Source: JBEBSD01 sp040394475
GTDB lineage: Bacteria; Bacteroidota; Bacteroidia; Cytophagales; Spirosomataceae
Assembly: GCA_040394475.1 (NCBI GenBank)
Contig: JBEBSD010000013.1
Location: 39,716 to 103,715 of the forward strand
Length of the DNA stretch: 64,000 nt
Reading direction: 5' to 3'
The notes under the pieces are model-generated. The model did no database searches. It was not told the DNA's origin and saw only the letters and a program-made list of their open reading frames with translations. Position numbers and translations under genes: made by a program. This document shows positions 63,061-64,000 of the stretch, piece after piece (the stretch's first letter is position 1; every line of letters begins with the position of its first letter).

Positions 63061-63397
63061 GCCCTGTCCAAAATACACCAAGAAGGAGATAACGGTTGCG
63101 GCTTCTTCGAACTCGTCCCACCCGATTCTGACCAAAGCATGTTTCACGACTGCCCCCGTCCGGTACTCGGCAGGCGGCGCGCAACATATCGCTTTCCGCT
63201 TACCAGTAAATGATTTCGAGCGGCTTACCGGCGAACTCCGCGGACAAGGTTATACGCTTATCAGTGAAGTAGACCACCTGATAGCCGGAATAGCTTTCAT
63301 TGCCACCTACCAGACACTGGACGTTCCCACCGAGATCATGGGCATTACCCCGGAAGGATGGAGCGCCATCGGGCAAATGATCCGGATCTTAGCTGCC
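63061..63397 (+). pseudogene. Frameshifted VOC-family gene relic
   Basis: Two frames join to a VOC-like protein. The first, from 63061, reads DNGCGFFELVPPDSDQ up to about 63160. The second, open from about 63160, reads GGAQHIAFRLPVNDFERLTG, then YTLISEVDHLIAGIAF and LDVPTEIMGITPEGWSAIGQ. The order FFEL then G-HIAF is the VOC C-terminal module order. There is no start, the first metal ligand region is missing and a shift of frame lies near 63160, so the gene is dead. The second frame runs on into antisense of the NTF2-like gene. Confidence 0.6.
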
Positions 63398-63793
63398 GGC
63401 GGCGCTTGTCCAGAAAGCGTCTTCCTCTTCAATCTTTTCCGAAAACAACCAAACCTCTTTTATCACATCCTGTTCGATTCGAAGCAGGTCAATACCTTTC
63501 ATGGAGAGGATTTGATCTCCTTTCTCAGCTTTGAAATGAATGGCTGCGGCGACAAGATCGCCATTGCCTGTGAGGTATTCTATCCGATCGATAGCAAAAG
63601 TACCGTTGCTCCATTTGGCAAAATTTCCCAAATGGGCAAACAGGTCTGCTTTTCCTTTATAGGTCCCGGATTGAACGCCGCTCCCGGGCTGGTGCCATAC
63701 GACATCATCTGAGAATAAAGCGCCCACCGTATCAAAATCTCCTTTTGCTACAGCATTAAAATAAGATTCAACAATTGCTACGTTTTTAGACAT
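63389..63793 (-). CDS. NTF2-like/SnoaL-type protein
   Basis: Cytosolic protein of 134 aa with an NTF2-like fold: VAIVESYFNAVAKGDFDTVG, FSDDVVWHQPGSG, GKADLFAHLGNFAKWSNGTF and VAAAIHFKAEKGDQI ending in HFKA-DLLRIE-DVIKEVW-like strands. The family includes isomerases, hydrolases and ligand binders; no active site can be named. It is divergent from an HxlR regulator gene that probably controls it. Confidence 0.88.
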   Translation of the reverse strand: MSKNVAIVESYFNAVAKGDFDTVGALFSDDVVWHQPGSGVQSGTYKGKADLFAHLGNFAKWSNGTFAIDRIEYLTGNGDLVAAAIHFKAEKGDQILSMKGIDLLRIEQDVIKEVWLFSEKIEEEDAFWTSAAGS

Positions 63794-63857
63794 CTGATTT
63801 ATTTTTAAGGATACAGTTATCAGACAAATTTCTACTTTTACTATCGAATTGACAAGT

Positions 63858-63893
63858 ACTTACCCAAAAGTAAGGCACTTACTAAAAGTATAA
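63858..63893. promoter_or_regulatory. Repeated ACTTAC/GTAAG motifs, candidate HxlR operator
   Basis: ACTTAC occurs at 63858-63863 and again at 63877-63882, each followed by an AAAAGTA stretch; CTTAC and GTAAG also form an inverted pair around CCAAAA. The repeats lie between the divergent NTF2-like and HxlR genes, the usual place for an HxlR operator. Confidence 0.38.
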
Positions 63894-63918
63894 AATTATT
63901 GATTATCAGCCTATTATT

Positions 63919-64000
63919 ATGAAGTTAAATATTTCGGATGAAAACTGCCCTTTGAGAAAAACGCTCGAAATCATCGGCGGAAAATGGACGATGCTCATCA
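63919..64000 (+). CDS. HxlR-family transcriptional regulator (partial, cut by window end)
   Basis: Only the first 27 codons are in the window. They read NISDENCPLRKTLEIIGGKW followed by TMLI, the standard start of an HxlR winged helix-turn-helix, with the near-invariant Cys and the GGKWT motif. HxlR proteins usually sense oxidants or aldehydes through that Cys and are divergent from their targets, here the NTF2-like gene. Confidence 0.85.
   Translation, partial: MKLNISDENCPLRKTLEIIGGKWTMLI

Noticed and set aside
63338..63712. 124-codon plus-strand frame over the NTF2-like gene
   Set aside because: Its first part is the VOC relic; the rest is antisense to the well-supported NTF2-like gene.
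1..64000. tRNA, rRNA, CRISPR arrays, integrases or insertion sequences
   Set aside because: Looked for on both strands; no transposase or integrase proteins, no regularly spaced repeats and no cloverleaf sequences were found.

Overview
The window is from a Bacteroidota chromosome, most likely a Cytophagales-type environmental glycan degrader. This rests on three SusC/SusD pairs, two FecI-type sigma/FecR anti-sigma cascades, Bacteroidota-only families (DUF4249, DUF4251, DUF4861), and -7 boxes of the TAnnTTTG kind instead of sigma-70 boxes. There are no rRNA, tRNA, CRISPR or complete mobile elements. The genus cannot be fixed from the sequence.

Layout. (1) 42-1148: an exported clan GH-A-like glycosidase. 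(2) 1423-14996: ECF sigma, FecR, STN-type SusC, SusD, then a planctomycete-type trio: a PSD1/DUF1549/DUF1553 cytochrome, a DUF1501 Tat protein and a membrane cytochrome with LRR and hexosaminidase-C-like domains. (3) 15062-21215: a zinc alcohol dehydrogenase, a DUF4251 lipoprotein, a perfect 21-bp convergent hairpin, a TonB-dependent receptor/DUF4249 pair and a YdeI-type protein. (4) About 21216-25850: a visibly AT-richer accessory stretch with two AraC regulator/reductase pairs, an 11-C tract and a truncated topoisomerase IB. (5) 26054-35462: a second sigma/FecR/STN-SusC/SusD cascade, a small lipoprotein and an unassigned 645-aa exported protein that may be a toroid-type polysaccharide lyase. 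(6) 35841-56638: a large uronate-oriented polysaccharide utilisation locus. kduD and an IclR regulator face away from SusC/SusD, followed by GH88/105-DUF4861, a GH115-like protein, a GH39-like protein, a sodium:solute symporter, an SDR, an RraA-type aldolase, a cytosolic heparinase II/III-fold lyase, two tandem VOC proteins, a dehydrogenase lacking the structural-zinc cysteines, a 48-aa conserved-looking ORF on the other strand, and a DUF1080 protein. (7) 56741-61228: a GH67/GH20-like exported protein facing an LVIVD-repeat lipoprotein and a barrel-like protein. (8) 61685-64000: an AlbA_2/ATPase regulator, a frameshifted VOC relic, an NTF2-like protein and the start of an HxlR regulator.

How it works together. 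The uronate locus reads as a full route: SusCD capture, extracellular or periplasmic GH115, GH39 and GH88/105 trimming, symporter uptake, cytosolic lyase cleavage, then redox, isomerase-like and aldolase steps. KduI, KdgK and KdgA are absent from the window. The translationally coupled SSS-SDR-RraA-lyase block followed by VOC-VOC-ADH is the best candidate for an undescribed catabolic variant. The SusCD-linked PSD1/DUF1501/cytochrome trio is the second. Functions are inferred from motifs and context only; no database search was possible.
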